64,000 nt of DNA from Deltaproteobacteria bacterium (GTDB lineage: Bacteria; Myxococcota_A; Polyangia; GCA-2747355). The stretch is taken from NCBI GenBank assembly GCA_020633415.1, contig JACKDQ010000003.1, positions 356,040 to 420,039 on the forward strand, read 5' to 3'. The notes beneath the pieces were generated by a model that searched no databases, was not told the origin of the DNA, and worked only from the letters and a program-made list of their open reading frames with translations. Of this stretch, positions 7,745-16,060 are shown piece after piece; position 1 is the first letter of the stretch, and each line of letters starts with the position of its first letter. Both the position numbers and the translations under genes were made by a program.

Positions 7745-10700
7745 ATGCAGCGCTCAGCAACCCTACAAGTCGATCTTGTCGCCAACCTGGTGGTTTTGGG
7801 GATTTCGCTGGTGCTCTACCTCAGCGGGATCATCCACGCGCCGCCACTGTGGCAGTGGAGCTTTCTCACCATCGGTACGGCCTGTGCGGCGGCGTTCTGG
7901 CCGTTGAGCCTCTACCAGCGCCTGGATGGTACGGCCAAGCGCGGCGGCTACGCGATCTTCGGTGCGCTCGCTGGTCTCGCGCTGCTCGGCGCCTTGCTGG
8001 CCGCGTTTCAGCCGAAGGATCCAGATCGCTTGGTGGTTGGCAGTTGGATCCTTTTCGCCGCGGCGATCGGTGCAGGCCTTGGCCTAACGTTCGCCGGACG
8101 AGGCGATTCGCAGCTTGGACCGACCAGTCGGCGTTTTGCTCGTCAGTTCGCCAGCGTGCCGCTATTCATCTTCAATAGTCACTTTGGCTTAATGCTCAGC
8201 ACGTTGCTGTCACCGGTGGTTTACGACGGCATCGTCTACCGGATGGATCTGACCTTTTTCGGTAGTCTTTGGACGATTCCCGCTTCGGATCTGCTGGCGG
8301 TCGACTCCTGGACGTTTGCCGCGATCAGCTTCGTTTACCAGACGCTGCCGCTATACTTGGTGGTGGCCGTGGGCTTGCTCTACTTGGGCGGCGAGCGCGA
8401 TCGACTGCAGTTTCGCCGGACCCTGCTGTCCTTCGTGCTGATCGGCTTCTTCGGTTGGATCTGCTACTTGCTCTTCCCGGTGGTCGGTCCGCTTTATGCG
8501 CTGCCGTTCGCACACGCCGAGTACCGTCGCTGGCCGGCCGCGCGGATCGACGCAAAGCTGGCTGAGATCCTCGTGCGTGGTGCCACTGTGCATCCGCACT
8601 TCACCGCCCGTAATTGCATGCCTTCGCTGCACACCGCCTGGGCGCTTTTGTTCGCTGTGGCCGGATGGGGCAAGCGCTGGTTTTGGCTGCTCGCACCGGC
8701 TTCGGCGATCACCGTCGCCAGCACGATCTTGACGCGGGTTCATTACACCACCGACGTGATCTTCTCGTTGCCGTTTACCGCATTGGTCTGGGTTTGCGCC
8801 GATCGGCTGGTGCGGCGCTTCGAGTTCTCTGCACCGGCCCTTGTTGGCGAGCCGCGTCGATGGCTGCGCTTGTTCTTTGCGCTAAACGGTGCGTTCGCTG
8901 CGACGTTCTTCGCGTTGGCGCGTTCGCCGATCGACTCGACTTTGCTTTACTGGGCGATCTATCTGCTGCTGGTGATTCCTGCGCTCGTGCTAGCCAGGCG
9001 GTTGGTTCGCTTGCCGGTGTCGGCCGCTGCCGACGCTTCGTCGGCAACAACCCGTCGACCGGACGATCGCCCCGTCGCCGTGCACGAGGCCGCGACCCCG
9101 GCCCCAAGACGCGCAACCGCGGGCCTGCGCTCGTTTTCGCTGCCGCTGATCTACGCGATGTTCTTCTGTTCGGGCCTCACCGGTCTGTTGTACGAAGTCG
9201 CCTTCGAAAAGCAGCTGACGCTGCTGTTCGGCAGCGCGTCGCGCTCGACGGTGACCGTTTTGGCAACCTACATGAGCGGGCTCGCCCTCGGTGCTCACAT
9301 CGGCGGTCGGATCGCCGATCGTGTGCGAAATCCGCTGCGGCTTTATGGTTGGGCCGAGCTGCTGATCGGTCTGATCTGCTTGACGTCGCCGCTGTTGTTC
9401 ACCGCGGCGCAGGCTGCCTACCTTTCGCTCGCAGCCGATCGCGCAGCCGACAGTGCCTTTGTCGCTACGCTGCGCATCGCATGCGGTGCGGTGGTCGTGT
9501 TACTTCCCGCCTTGGTGATGGGCGCGACGATGCCGTTGTTAGCTCGCCACGTCAGCCGCTCGCTGAGCGAATTGCGCAGTCGCATCGCCGGTCTCTACGC
9601 GATGAATACGCTCGGTGCGGCTGCCGGCGCCTTGTCGACCGGTTATCTGCTATTGCCGCGCTTGGGCAAAAGTTCGACGATCTTGTTGGCGACCGGGATC
9701 AACTTTAGCGTGGCGCTGATCGCGTTGCGCCGCAGCCGCGGTGCCGAGTTGCCGCGAGCGACGGATGAGCCGGCGGATTCGCGCCCAGCGCAGCGCGCTG
9801 AGCCGCGTTTTTCGCGTTTGTCGACGCGCGCGCTAGCTGCCGTCCTCTGCCTTGTTGCATTGCTCGCCGGGGCGGTAACGCTCGGGCTCGAGGTGGCCTA
9901 CGTTCATCTGCTCGCGGTGGTTGTTGGCAACTCGACGTATGCCTTTTCGTTGATGCTGTTCGCTTTCTTGCTGGGCATCGGCCTTGGTTCGCTAGTCGTC
10001 ACGCGCTGGAAGGTTTCGGCCGAGGCTGCGCTGCTGCGACTGGCCTGGACCGAAGCAGCGCTGGGGCTTGTGGTGCTGATCGGCTTGCTGTTCTGGGACG
10101 ATATCCCCGCCTATTTCGACAGCTTCAGTAGCGTGCAGTTTGCGACGACGTTCGTCGAGCGCGAGTTCGTTCGCTTTTCGGTGTGCATAGCGATGATGGC
10201 CGGACCGACGCTATTGGTCGGCTTGGCCTATCCACAAGTCGTAGCGATCGCAACGCACCAGTTTTCTCATCTCGGTCGCTCGGTTGGGCGCATTTCGTTC
10301 TTCAACACCGTGGGGAATATCGCCGGTGTGTTGATCTGCGGCACGCTGATGCTGCGCCGAGTTGGTTCGTTCTACACGATCGTTGCACTGGCAGGCGTGA
10401 CGTTCGTCGTGGCCTTGCTGCTGCTGTTGATCGCGCCGGCGGTGCGTTGGCGTCGGCCGAGCCTGGTGGCGATCGTAGCGATCTGCTTGGTAGCGGGGAT
10501 CGCTTTGCCGCGCGGCTTCGATCTCGGCGCAATGACCAACGGCGCCAATGTCTACTTTAGTGCTCACGGATACGGGGTGCCGATCGACCACCGCGAGAGC
10601 ATGGCCGGCGGACTGACGTCAATCCATCGTCGGGCGCGGCGCGGCGGTGGTGCGGTGACGACGATGTTGACCAATGGCAAGTTCCAAGGCGACGACGGCC

Positions 10701-11716
10701 CGGAGCTCGCCACCCAGCAGCTTTTTGCGCTCTATCCGTTGTTGCATACGGCCAAGCGCGGTCGCGCCTTGGTCATCGGTCTCGGCACCGGTGTTTCGGC
10801 GGCAGCTTTGCTGCGCGCAGGCTTCCAGCGGCTCGATATCGCCGAGCTCTCTGACGACGTCAGCGAGCTGGCACAGCGCTACTTTTCGCGAGTCAATGCG
10901 GACGTGCTCGCCTCGCCCAAGGCCAAGCTGCACCTGACCGACGGACGCAATCTGCTACTCGTCGGTTCCCAGCGCTACGACTTGATCTCGATGGAGATCA
11001 CCGCGATCTGGTTTTCCGGGGCGGCATCGCTGTATAGCGCTGAGTTTTATCGGCTGGCCGAGCAGCGGCTGAGCAAGGGCGGCGTGTTGCAGCAATGGGT
11101 GCAACTGCATCACATCAATCTGCGCGATATCTCTGCGATCCTCGCCTCGATCCGTCAGAGTTTCCGCTATGTCCATCTCTACTACTCGGGGCTGCAGGGG
11201 GTGTTGGTCTGCAGCAATGATCGCGCACCGATCCGCCTGAGCAACATCGAAAAGCTCGAGCGCCACCAGCCGCTGTCTGAGATTCGCCAGGCGATGCCCG
11301 GTCGGACGTTCGTCGCCTTGCCGGCGACGCTGTACTTGACGCCCAAGGGGGTCGACGCCTTCCTGACGATGGCCAGCCAGCGCTTCGGTCTGCCGATCGC
11401 GCAGCTGGTCTCCACCGACGACAACGACTATCTCAACTATTCGACGCCACGGGGCAACGTCAGATCCTATGCGAAGAGCACGCGGCAGAACCTCGAGAGT
11501 CTAGTGCACTTTCGCAAAGCGGTGCCGATCGCTGGTGTAGATGGCGAGAGCTATAAGCTGATCTCGCACGCGATCTATCGCGCGCGCCGCCTCGCGCCCC
11601 CGCCGTCGCTTGTCGTCGATCGCGGCAAGCTGCCGGCGTGGTTGAAAAATGCTGCCGATCAGCTGCTCGGACCTGTAGCGCCCGCCGAGAACGCTTCGCA
11701 GCCCGCGTCACAATAG
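7745..11716 (+). CDS. Three-part fusion: PAP2 phosphatase, MFS-like membrane region, spermidine-synthase-like domain
   Basis: A 1323-residue membrane protein. Residues about 1-365 are a multi-pass PAP2 domain of the Aur1/Ipt1 type, with NCMPSLHTAW (about 290-299) and TRVHYTTDV. Residues about 460-900 form a second block of membrane segments that starts like fused MFS/spermidine-synthase proteins (CSGLTGLLYEVAFEKQL). Residues about 970-1200 are a polyamine-synthase-like Rossmann domain: LTNGKFQGDD, VIGLGTGVSAAALL, DIAELSDDV. No internal stop or frameshift is seen, and GC character is uniform. GAGGG lies about 14 bases before the ATG. The C-terminal part could transfer aminopropyl groups, but many fused homologues have no proven activity. 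The PAP2 part could act on lipid phosphates or transfer head groups. Joining both in one chain suggests a polyamine- or head-group-modified membrane lipid, which is inference. Confidence 0.82.
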   Translation: MQRSATLQVDLVANLVVLGISLVLYLSGIIHAPPLWQWSFLTIGTACAAAFWPLSLYQRLDGTAKRGGYAIFGALAGLALLGALLAAFQPKDPDRLVVGSWILFAAAIGAGLGLTFAGRGDSQLGPTSRRFARQFASVPLFIFNSHFGLMLSTLLSPVVYDGIVYRMDLTFFGSLWTIPASDLLAVDSWTFAAISFVYQTLPLYLVVAVGLLYLGGERDRLQFRRTLLSFVLIGFFGWICYLLFPVVGPLYALPFAHAEYRRWPAARIDAKLAEILVRGATVHPHFTARNCMPSLHTAWALLFAVAGWGKRWFWLLAPASAITVASTILTRVHYTTDVIFSLPFTALVWVCADRLVRRFEFSAPALVGEPRRWLRLFFALNGAFAATFFALARSPIDSTLLYWAIYLLLVIPALVLARRLVRLPVSAAADASSATTRRPDDRPVAVHEAATPAPRRATAGLRSFSLPLIYAMFFCSGLTGLLYEVAFEKQLTLLFGSASRSTVTVLATYMSGLALGAHIGGRIADRVRNPLRLYGWAELLIGLICLTSPLLFTAAQAAYLSLAADRAADSAFVATLRIACGAVVVLLPALVMGATMPLLARHVSRSLSELRSRIAGLYAMNTLGAAAGALSTGYLLLPRLGKSSTILLATGINFSVALIALRRSRGAELPRATDEPADSRPAQRAEPRFSRLSTRALAAVLCLVALLAGAVTLGLEVAYVHLLAVVVGNSTYAFSLMLFAFLLGIGLGSLVVTRWKVSAEAALLRLAWTEAALGLVVLIGLLFWDDIPAYFDSFSSVQFATTFVEREFVRFSVCIAMMAGPTLLVGLAYPQVVAIATHQFSHLGRSVGRISFFNTVGNIAGVLICGTLMLRRVGSFYTIVALAGVTFVVALLLLLIAPAVRWRRPSLVAIVAICLVAGIALPRGFDLGAMTNGANVYFSAHGYGVPIDHRESMAGGLTSIHRRARRGGGAVTTMLTNGKFQGDDGPELATQQLFALYPLLHTAKRGRALVIGLGTGVSAAALLRAGFQRLDIAELSDDVSELAQRYFSRVNADVLASPKAKLHLTDGRNLLLVGSQRYDLISMEITAIWFSGAASLYSAEFYRLAEQRLSKGGVLQQWVQLHHINLRDISAILASIRQSFRYVHLYYSGLQGVLVCSNDRAPIRLSNIEKLERHQPLSEIRQAMPGRTFVALPATLYLTPKGVDAFLTMASQRFGLPIAQLVSTDDNDYLNYSTPRGNVRSYAKSTRQNLESLVHFRKAVPIAGVDGESYKLISHAIYRARRLAPPPSLVVDRGKLPAWLKNAADQLLGPVAPAENASQPASQ

Positions 11717-11889
11717 CTGCAGCGCCGAGCGTTGATCGCGGGAAAGCACGTTGTGCCGCGCGGCTGGCTGCTGCGGAGCGTCTGACGCTCGTCGTGCTGA
11801 TTGGAACTGTGCGGACGGGGCAGGGCGAGCAACCGGTGCTGACGATCGGCGAAGGCCATCACCGTCAGCACCGAGGCGCGTAAGCGGAT

Positions 11890-12978
11890 CTAGAACTTGC
11901 AGAGCGCGGTGGTGAAGCCGAGGCCGGCAGAGATCGACTCCGCCTTGCCATCGCCATCGGTGTCGACGTCCGCCGCTAGCGCCAATTTGATCACCGGGTT
12001 GTCGGTGAACTCGGTCAGCTGGATCTTGCCGTCGCCGTTGCCGCCGACGATCGCCGAATCAAAGAAATCGCGGATCCCTTTTTTCTGCGGCTCCGAGACG
12101 TTGGTGTCACTGAGGAAGTCGTTGAGCAGCTGGACCACCGCCGGGCCGAGCTTGGTATTGATCTCCGAGGCCGGAATCGCGCCGGTGATGATGCCATCGA
12201 CGAAGCCGTTGGCGCTGGTCGTCGCGGTGACCTTGGTCGACTTCAGGGTGACGATCACCGGGCTGGTGCCGCCGAAGGGCAGCGGGAGCACGAGGTCGCC
12301 AGGTCCGGCCGTGAGCTTGGAGGCGCTGATCGCGCCGGTGAGGATCGCGTTGGTCGGACTATTGGAGCTGATCCCGAAGTCTTCGCTGCCGCTGAAGTTG
12401 TCTTTGGGGTCGTTGTCTTTGTCAAAGCCGAGGTGCGCTTGAACCGCCGCTGAGGCCTCGTTTGAAAGATCCTTGCCGAACAGGTCGAGCAGTACGATCA
12501 CACGGCCCTGAGAGACTTGCAGGTCGACGTCGGTTTGCGGGTTGATGCCGGCGTTGGGGATCGCTCCCAGCGCGGAGAGAATGGCGCCGAGCTTGTTAGC
12601 TTTACCGGTTTTGCCGCCCCAATCACGCTGAAATTCGCTGCCGTCTTTGGGCAGGTTGATCTTGTTGATCACGCCTTGTTGCAGCGAGTTGCCCGCAAAG
12701 GCATCAGCGCTGGTTGCGTCGCTGACGCTGCCATCGCCGACAAGACCACCGTCGCCGCTGACGCTACCGTCGCCCGCGCCGCCATCGCTCTTTTTGCAGA
12801 ACGCTGAGCTGGCACAATCGCTGTCGGCGCAGTCGGCTTTGCCGTCGCCGTCGTCGTCTTTGTTGTTGTTGCAGATTTCGCCGCCGCTGGTGGTCTCGCT
12901 ATCGCAGCCGTAGAGCAGGGCACCACCGGCTAAGGTGGCGCAGGCGACAAAGGTTAAGATCGGGGTTAAACGTCGCAT
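11890..12978 (-). CDS. Lipoprotein with Asp-rich linker
   Basis: A 362-residue lipoprotein of unknown function. The signal peptide ends in LLYGC. Next comes a short module, CNNNKDDDGDGKADC, with Asp spacing like calcium-binding type-3 or EF-hand-like loops, closed by CASSAFC. A Gly/Asp/Ser linker with repeated GDGS units follows, then a roughly 260-residue domain with no recognised family. Near the end DVDTDGDGKAES is another Asp-rich loop. GGAGG upstream of the ATG at 12978 supports the start. It belongs to the same style of lipoprotein as 13281-13754, which is upstream on the same strand but separated by a hairpin. Confidence 0.75.
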   Translation of the reverse strand: MRRLTPILTFVACATLAGGALLYGCDSETTSGGEICNNNKDDDGDGKADCADSDCASSAFCKKSDGGAGDGSVSGDGGLVGDGSVSDATSADAFAGNSLQQGVINKINLPKDGSEFQRDWGGKTGKANKLGAILSALGAIPNAGINPQTDVDLQVSQGRVIVLLDLFGKDLSNEASAAVQAHLGFDKDNDPKDNFSGSEDFGISSNSPTNAILTGAISASKLTAGPGDLVLPLPFGGTSPVIVTLKSTKVTATTSANGFVDGIITGAIPASEINTKLGPAVVQLLNDFLSDTNVSEPQKKGIRDFFDSAIVGGNGDGKIQLTEFTDNPVIKLALAADVDTDGDGKAESISAGLGFTTALCKF

Positions 12979-13280
12979 TTTTTCGTGGCCTCCATGTGTG
13001 GCGCTCGGCGTCTATCACAGTGCTGCTGCGCTGACAACGGAACCGAGCGATGCATTCGGATGACGGGTTGGGATGCAACCAGCGATCCAATTCGCCGAAC
13101 ATTCAAGCGGTTGTTTTTATAGCAAAGTGACCGAGCGCACGGCCGCTCGTCCAGTTGCCTGATGGCAACAGGGCCTGACAGCAATGTCTCGGGGCTAATG
13201 TAGGTATGGCAAGAGGCAAGGCAGCCCTTGGCCGGTCAATTCCGTTGCCGGCTCGCCGGCCAAGGCGGGACGTTGCGATC
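12979..13280. other. Gene-free stretch between two lipoprotein genes
   Basis: It holds the RBS and presumably the promoter of the gene starting at 12978, and the 3' hairpin of the gene ending at 13281. Open frames here have no coding character. Nothing else is recognised. Confidence 0.5.
13226..13265 (-). terminator. Strong stem-loop after the 13281-13754 gene
   Basis: CCTTGGCCGG (13226-13235) and CCGGCCAAGG (13256-13265) are a perfect 10-base inverted repeat with a 20-base loop. It begins 16 bases after the stop codon of the minus-strand lipoprotein gene. No T-run follows, so it may be a Rho-independent-like or processing hairpin and not a classical terminator. Confidence 0.5.
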
Positions 13281-13754
13281 CTAGCTGTCGCCCTGGCAGG
13301 CGGTGAGCTGGGTCGAACACTCGGCCATCCAGCACTGGGAGCAGGCCGGATCGCTTGGCGTCTTGCACGCGGTTTCGCATTTGCCGCCAGCGCCACTTGC
13401 GGTGCTGACGCACTGAGCGAGCGCTACCACGAGCTGGACCGACGCCGGCTTACCCGAAGCCTCGCAGGCGTTGAGGCAAGCGTTGTCGCCTTGGGTACAA
13501 CTGCCCAGGCAGGAGAGCAGCTGCATGCAGTTGCGCGTGGCAACCGTTGCGTCCGCATTGGTTGTGCTGTCGGCGGGGACCGAGGTGTCGGCCAGCGTGG
13601 TCGTGTCGGTCAAGGTGGTGCCATCGGGGATCACCACGCTCGTGCCGTCGGACTTGGTTCCGCCGTCGGTGGTCTGCTTTTTACTGTCGCTGCCGCAGGC
13701 CGCAAAGGCCAGCATGGCCAGCAGCGCGGCACACATGCTCAATCGGGTCTTCAT
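13281..13754 (-). CDS. Small Cys-rich lipoprotein
   Basis: A 157-residue protein with a clear lipoprotein signal (MLAFAACGS). A Thr/Asp/Ser-rich linker of about 50 residues leads to a C-terminal domain with ten or so cysteines, among them CMQLLSCLGSC, CLNAC, CETAC, CSQCWMAEC. Several are spaced C-x3-C, a pattern seen in disulfide-stapled helical hairpins. AAAGGAG upstream of the ATG at 13754 supports the start. The function is unknown; it is probably displayed on the outer or inner membrane surface. The C-x3-C spacing recurs in the riboswitch-linked protein at 48963, though no homology can be claimed. Confidence 0.78.
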   Translation of the reverse strand: MKTRLSMCAALLAMLAFAACGSDSKKQTTDGGTKSDGTSVVIPDGTTLTDTTTLADTSVPADSTTNADATVATRNCMQLLSCLGSCTQGDNACLNACEASGKPASVQLVVALAQCVSTASGAGGKCETACKTPSDPACSQCWMAECSTQLTACQGDS

Positions 13755-13877
13755 CGGTAACTCCTTTAAGGATCTCTGCGCTCAGCGCTATTTCCGAGCT
13801 CCCGCTTAGCAGCGGCCCGGCGAGGTTGCAAGGGATTTCGTTGACCTGGCAGGCCATCGCCGCTATGGCTTGGAGCG

Positions 13878-14555
13878 ATGGCTGGACGAGACAGATTGGC
13901 GGTCGCGCTCGATTTTTCCGACGCAAACAGCGCGCTCGATCTTGCCCAACGCTTGCGTCGCGAGGTCGGCGTACTCAAGGTCGGCCTAGAGCTATTCATC
14001 GCCGCAGGACCGCCGATCGTTCGGCAACTCGCTGCCGAGCAGCCGGTCTTTCTCGACCTCAAGCTGCTGGACATCCCGGCGACGGTTTCCCGCGCCGCAC
14101 GCTGCGCTGCGGCGCTCGGTGCGCGCTACCTGACGGTTCACGCCGATGCTCAGGCGTTGGCCGCTGCCGTCGAGGGCGCGCCCGAATTGAAGATTCTTGC
14201 TGTGACCGTGCTAACCAGTGCCGCTTCGGTTGAGGGGGCTCGCTCAGTCGCAGACGTGGTGCTCGAGCGGGCCCAGATCGCGCAGAGCGCCGGCTGCTAC
14301 GGCGTGGTTTGCTCGGTCGCTGAGGCGGCTGCGGTCAAGGCGGCCTTCCCGCGCTTGGCAGTCGTCACGCCGGGTATCCGCCCCGCGGGTAGTGCGCACG
14401 GCGATCAGGCGCGTGTTGCCACGCCGAGCGACGCGATCACGGCCGGCGCTGACCTGCTCGTCGTCGGACGGCCGATTCGCGATGCGACCGACCCGGTCGC
14501 TGCCGCGCAGGCAATCGTCGCCGAGATCGATCGCGTCTGCGGCGCTAAACCTTAG
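13878..14555 (+). CDS. pyrF: Orotidine-5'-phosphate decarboxylase
   Basis: Decarboxylates OMP to UMP in the last step of pyrimidine synthesis. The 225-residue length is normal. The active-site signature is FLDLKLLDIPATV (58-70) with Asp60, Lys62, Asp65 and Thr69 all present; Asp12 in ALDF and Lys34 complete the substrate contacts. VVTPGIRP and VVGRPIRDATDP are the phosphate-gripping loops near the C-terminus. The usual Phe-His between Lys and Asp is Leu-Leu here, a conservative family variation. The gene stands alone, and its 3' end overlaps the convergent HAD phosphatase by 11 bases. Confidence 0.95.
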   Translation: MAGRDRLAVALDFSDANSALDLAQRLRREVGVLKVGLELFIAAGPPIVRQLAAEQPVFLDLKLLDIPATVSRAARCAAALGARYLTVHADAQALAAAVEGAPELKILAVTVLTSAASVEGARSVADVVLERAQIAQSAGCYGVVCSVAEAAAVKAAFPRLAVVTPGIRPAGSAHGDQARVATPSDAITAGADLLVVGRPIRDATDPVAAAQAIVAEIDRVCGAKP

Positions 14556-15363
14556 GCAACAGTTCGCTCAGCTGACCGGCGTGTTCGAGCACGATGTCGG
14601 GTTGCACGTCGCTCTTGGCGAGGGCGCCGCGATCGGTTTCGCCGGTCAGCACCAACACCGCCAGCAAACCGTGGCGTTTGGCCATTGTCATGTCGGTATC
14701 GAGTTGATCGCCGACCATCGCCAGCTGTTGCGGCGCAACGCCCAGGCGTCGCGCAGCGGCATCGACCATCGCCAGTTCGGGTTTGCCCAAGATGATCGGA
14801 AATCGCCCTGTGACCGCTTCAAGACCCGCGATCAGGGCGGCGATATCGGGCAACAGACCCGTCGAGGTGATGCAGGTCTTGTCCGGGTGGGTGGCGTAAT
14901 ACGGCTTGCCTGCGAACAGTAACCTCGTCGCATCGCAGAGCTTTTCATAGTCCACGCTGGTGTCGTAGCCGAGCACCACACAGTCCGGGTTCTGCGCATC
15001 GAGCACGATTCCGGCCTCGACAAACTCCTCGCGGAGGGCCGGCGTGCCGACGACGTAGGCCGAGCGATGCGGGGTTTGGTGGCGCAGATGGGTGATCGTC
15101 GCCTGACCAGAGGTCATCACTTGGTCTCGTGTTACGGCGATGCCGAAGCCGGCCAGTTTGTCGACGTAGTTTTTGGCGCTCTTCGACGAATTGTTGGTCA
15201 GAAAGAGGTGCGGCATCGAGCGCGCGGTTAGATCGGCCAGTAGCGGCTGAGTTCCAGTGAGCAGTTGCTCGGAGACGTAGAGCGTGCCGTCCAGATCGAA
15301 GAGGATTCCGGCAAGCTTTGTCAGGCGTTTGTCTGCGCTATCGCTGATCTGTGGCTGAGTCAT
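14545..15363 (-). CDS. HAD-IIA phosphatase, NagD-like
   Basis: A 272-residue haloacid-dehalogenase phosphatase. Motif I is LFDLDGTLY with nucleophile Asp23 and acid Asp25. Motif II is FLTNNSSKS. Motif III/IV is in ILGKPELAMVDAA and MVGDQLDTDMTMAKRHG. The cap position and overall size fit the NagD / p-nitrophenylphosphatase subfamily, whose members act on small phosphates such as nucleotides, glycerol phosphate or phosphoglycolate. The substrate here is unknown. The ATG at 15363 has no strong Shine-Dalgarno. Convergent with pyrF. Confidence 0.88.
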   Translation of the reverse strand: MTQPQISDSADKRLTKLAGILFDLDGTLYVSEQLLTGTQPLLADLTARSMPHLFLTNNSSKSAKNYVDKLAGFGIAVTRDQVMTSGQATITHLRHQTPHRSAYVVGTPALREEFVEAGIVLDAQNPDCVVLGYDTSVDYEKLCDATRLLFAGKPYYATHPDKTCITSTGLLPDIAALIAGLEAVTGRFPIILGKPELAMVDAAARRLGVAPQQLAMVGDQLDTDMTMAKRHGLLAVLVLTGETDRGALAKSDVQPDIVLEHAGQLSELLPKV

Positions 15364-15462
15364 TGCGACGGCAAGTTACCTGTTCGGTCTGTCGATGGGA
15401 ACACCGACTTGCATCGGACCAACCTATGCTAGAGTGCTTCCGAGGAGTGCCCGAGGGTTCTG

Positions 15463-16050
15463 ATGCTTAATGTAATTGCTCATTGTTTCGGGGTGTTGAG
15501 TTCTCTTGTTGTGTTTAGCCTGGGAATCGCGGCCTGCGGCGGCGGCGGGGCCAATGGGCCCGTCCAAGGGCCGTTCATTCGCGTCGGTGGAGCGCAACAC
15601 CGCACGCTGTCGCTCGATAGTGGCGATCTCCAGGTTAGCTGTACGGTGAAGCCTGGGCCGCGCGAATTCGAGTACACCGCTGAAAAGCCTGGCCAATACA
15701 AGCTCCACATCTTTGTGCCGGACTTTGACGGGCCGACCGACTTGGACATCAGCTACGGCCCGGCGAACGCCCAGCACAAGTTCGAACTCGAGCTGGATGG
15801 CGGATTTAAGTACCAGTTTTTTCAGCACTTCAGGGGGGACACTAACGAGCGCTTTGTCAGCTCCTGTTTGATCAAGCTGGAAAATGAAACGCCCAGCAGG
15901 CCGCCGATCGGCTACAGCGGCTACGGAGACTGCTCGTTGCTGTTTTCGGCTCCCGGCTCTGCCGACTATGCTGGTTCGGCCTCGATGAATACCTTTGTCG
16001 ATGCAGCGTTTCGGATCGATTGCGGCGACGAGTCAACCGCCGCGCCTTAG
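15463..16050 (+). CDS. Hypothetical lipoprotein
   Basis: A 195-residue protein with a signal peptide ending IAACGGGG, so a probable lipoprotein. The start is supported by GAGGG six bases before the ATG. The mature part looks beta-rich (alternating hydrophobic segments such as YKLHIFVPDFDG and DLDISYGPA), with four cysteines that could pair. No family was recognised. It is monocistronic and convergent with the gene at 16061. Confidence 0.65.
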   Translation: MLNVIAHCFGVLSSLVVFSLGIAACGGGGANGPVQGPFIRVGGAQHRTLSLDSGDLQVSCTVKPGPREFEYTAEKPGQYKLHIFVPDFDGPTDLDISYGPANAQHKFELELDGGFKYQFFQHFRGDTNERFVSSCLIKLENETPSRPPIGYSGYGDCSLLFSAPGSADYAGSASMNTFVDAAFRIDCGDESTAAP

Positions 16051-16060
16051 CGTGCTCGGC

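Noticed and set aside
8548..8560. GACGCAAAGC resembling the riboswitch core
   Set aside because: Lies inside the fusion coding sequence; none of the other riboswitch blocks is nearby.
8614..9708. 364-codon plus-strand frame within the PAP2 fusion gene
   Set aside because: Out-of-frame shadow, Arg/Cys/Ala-rich, no Shine-Dalgarno.
13206..13760. 184-codon plus-strand frame opposite the Cys-rich lipoprotein
   Set aside because: Antisense shadow; the minus-strand gene has a clean RBS, signal peptide and lipobox.
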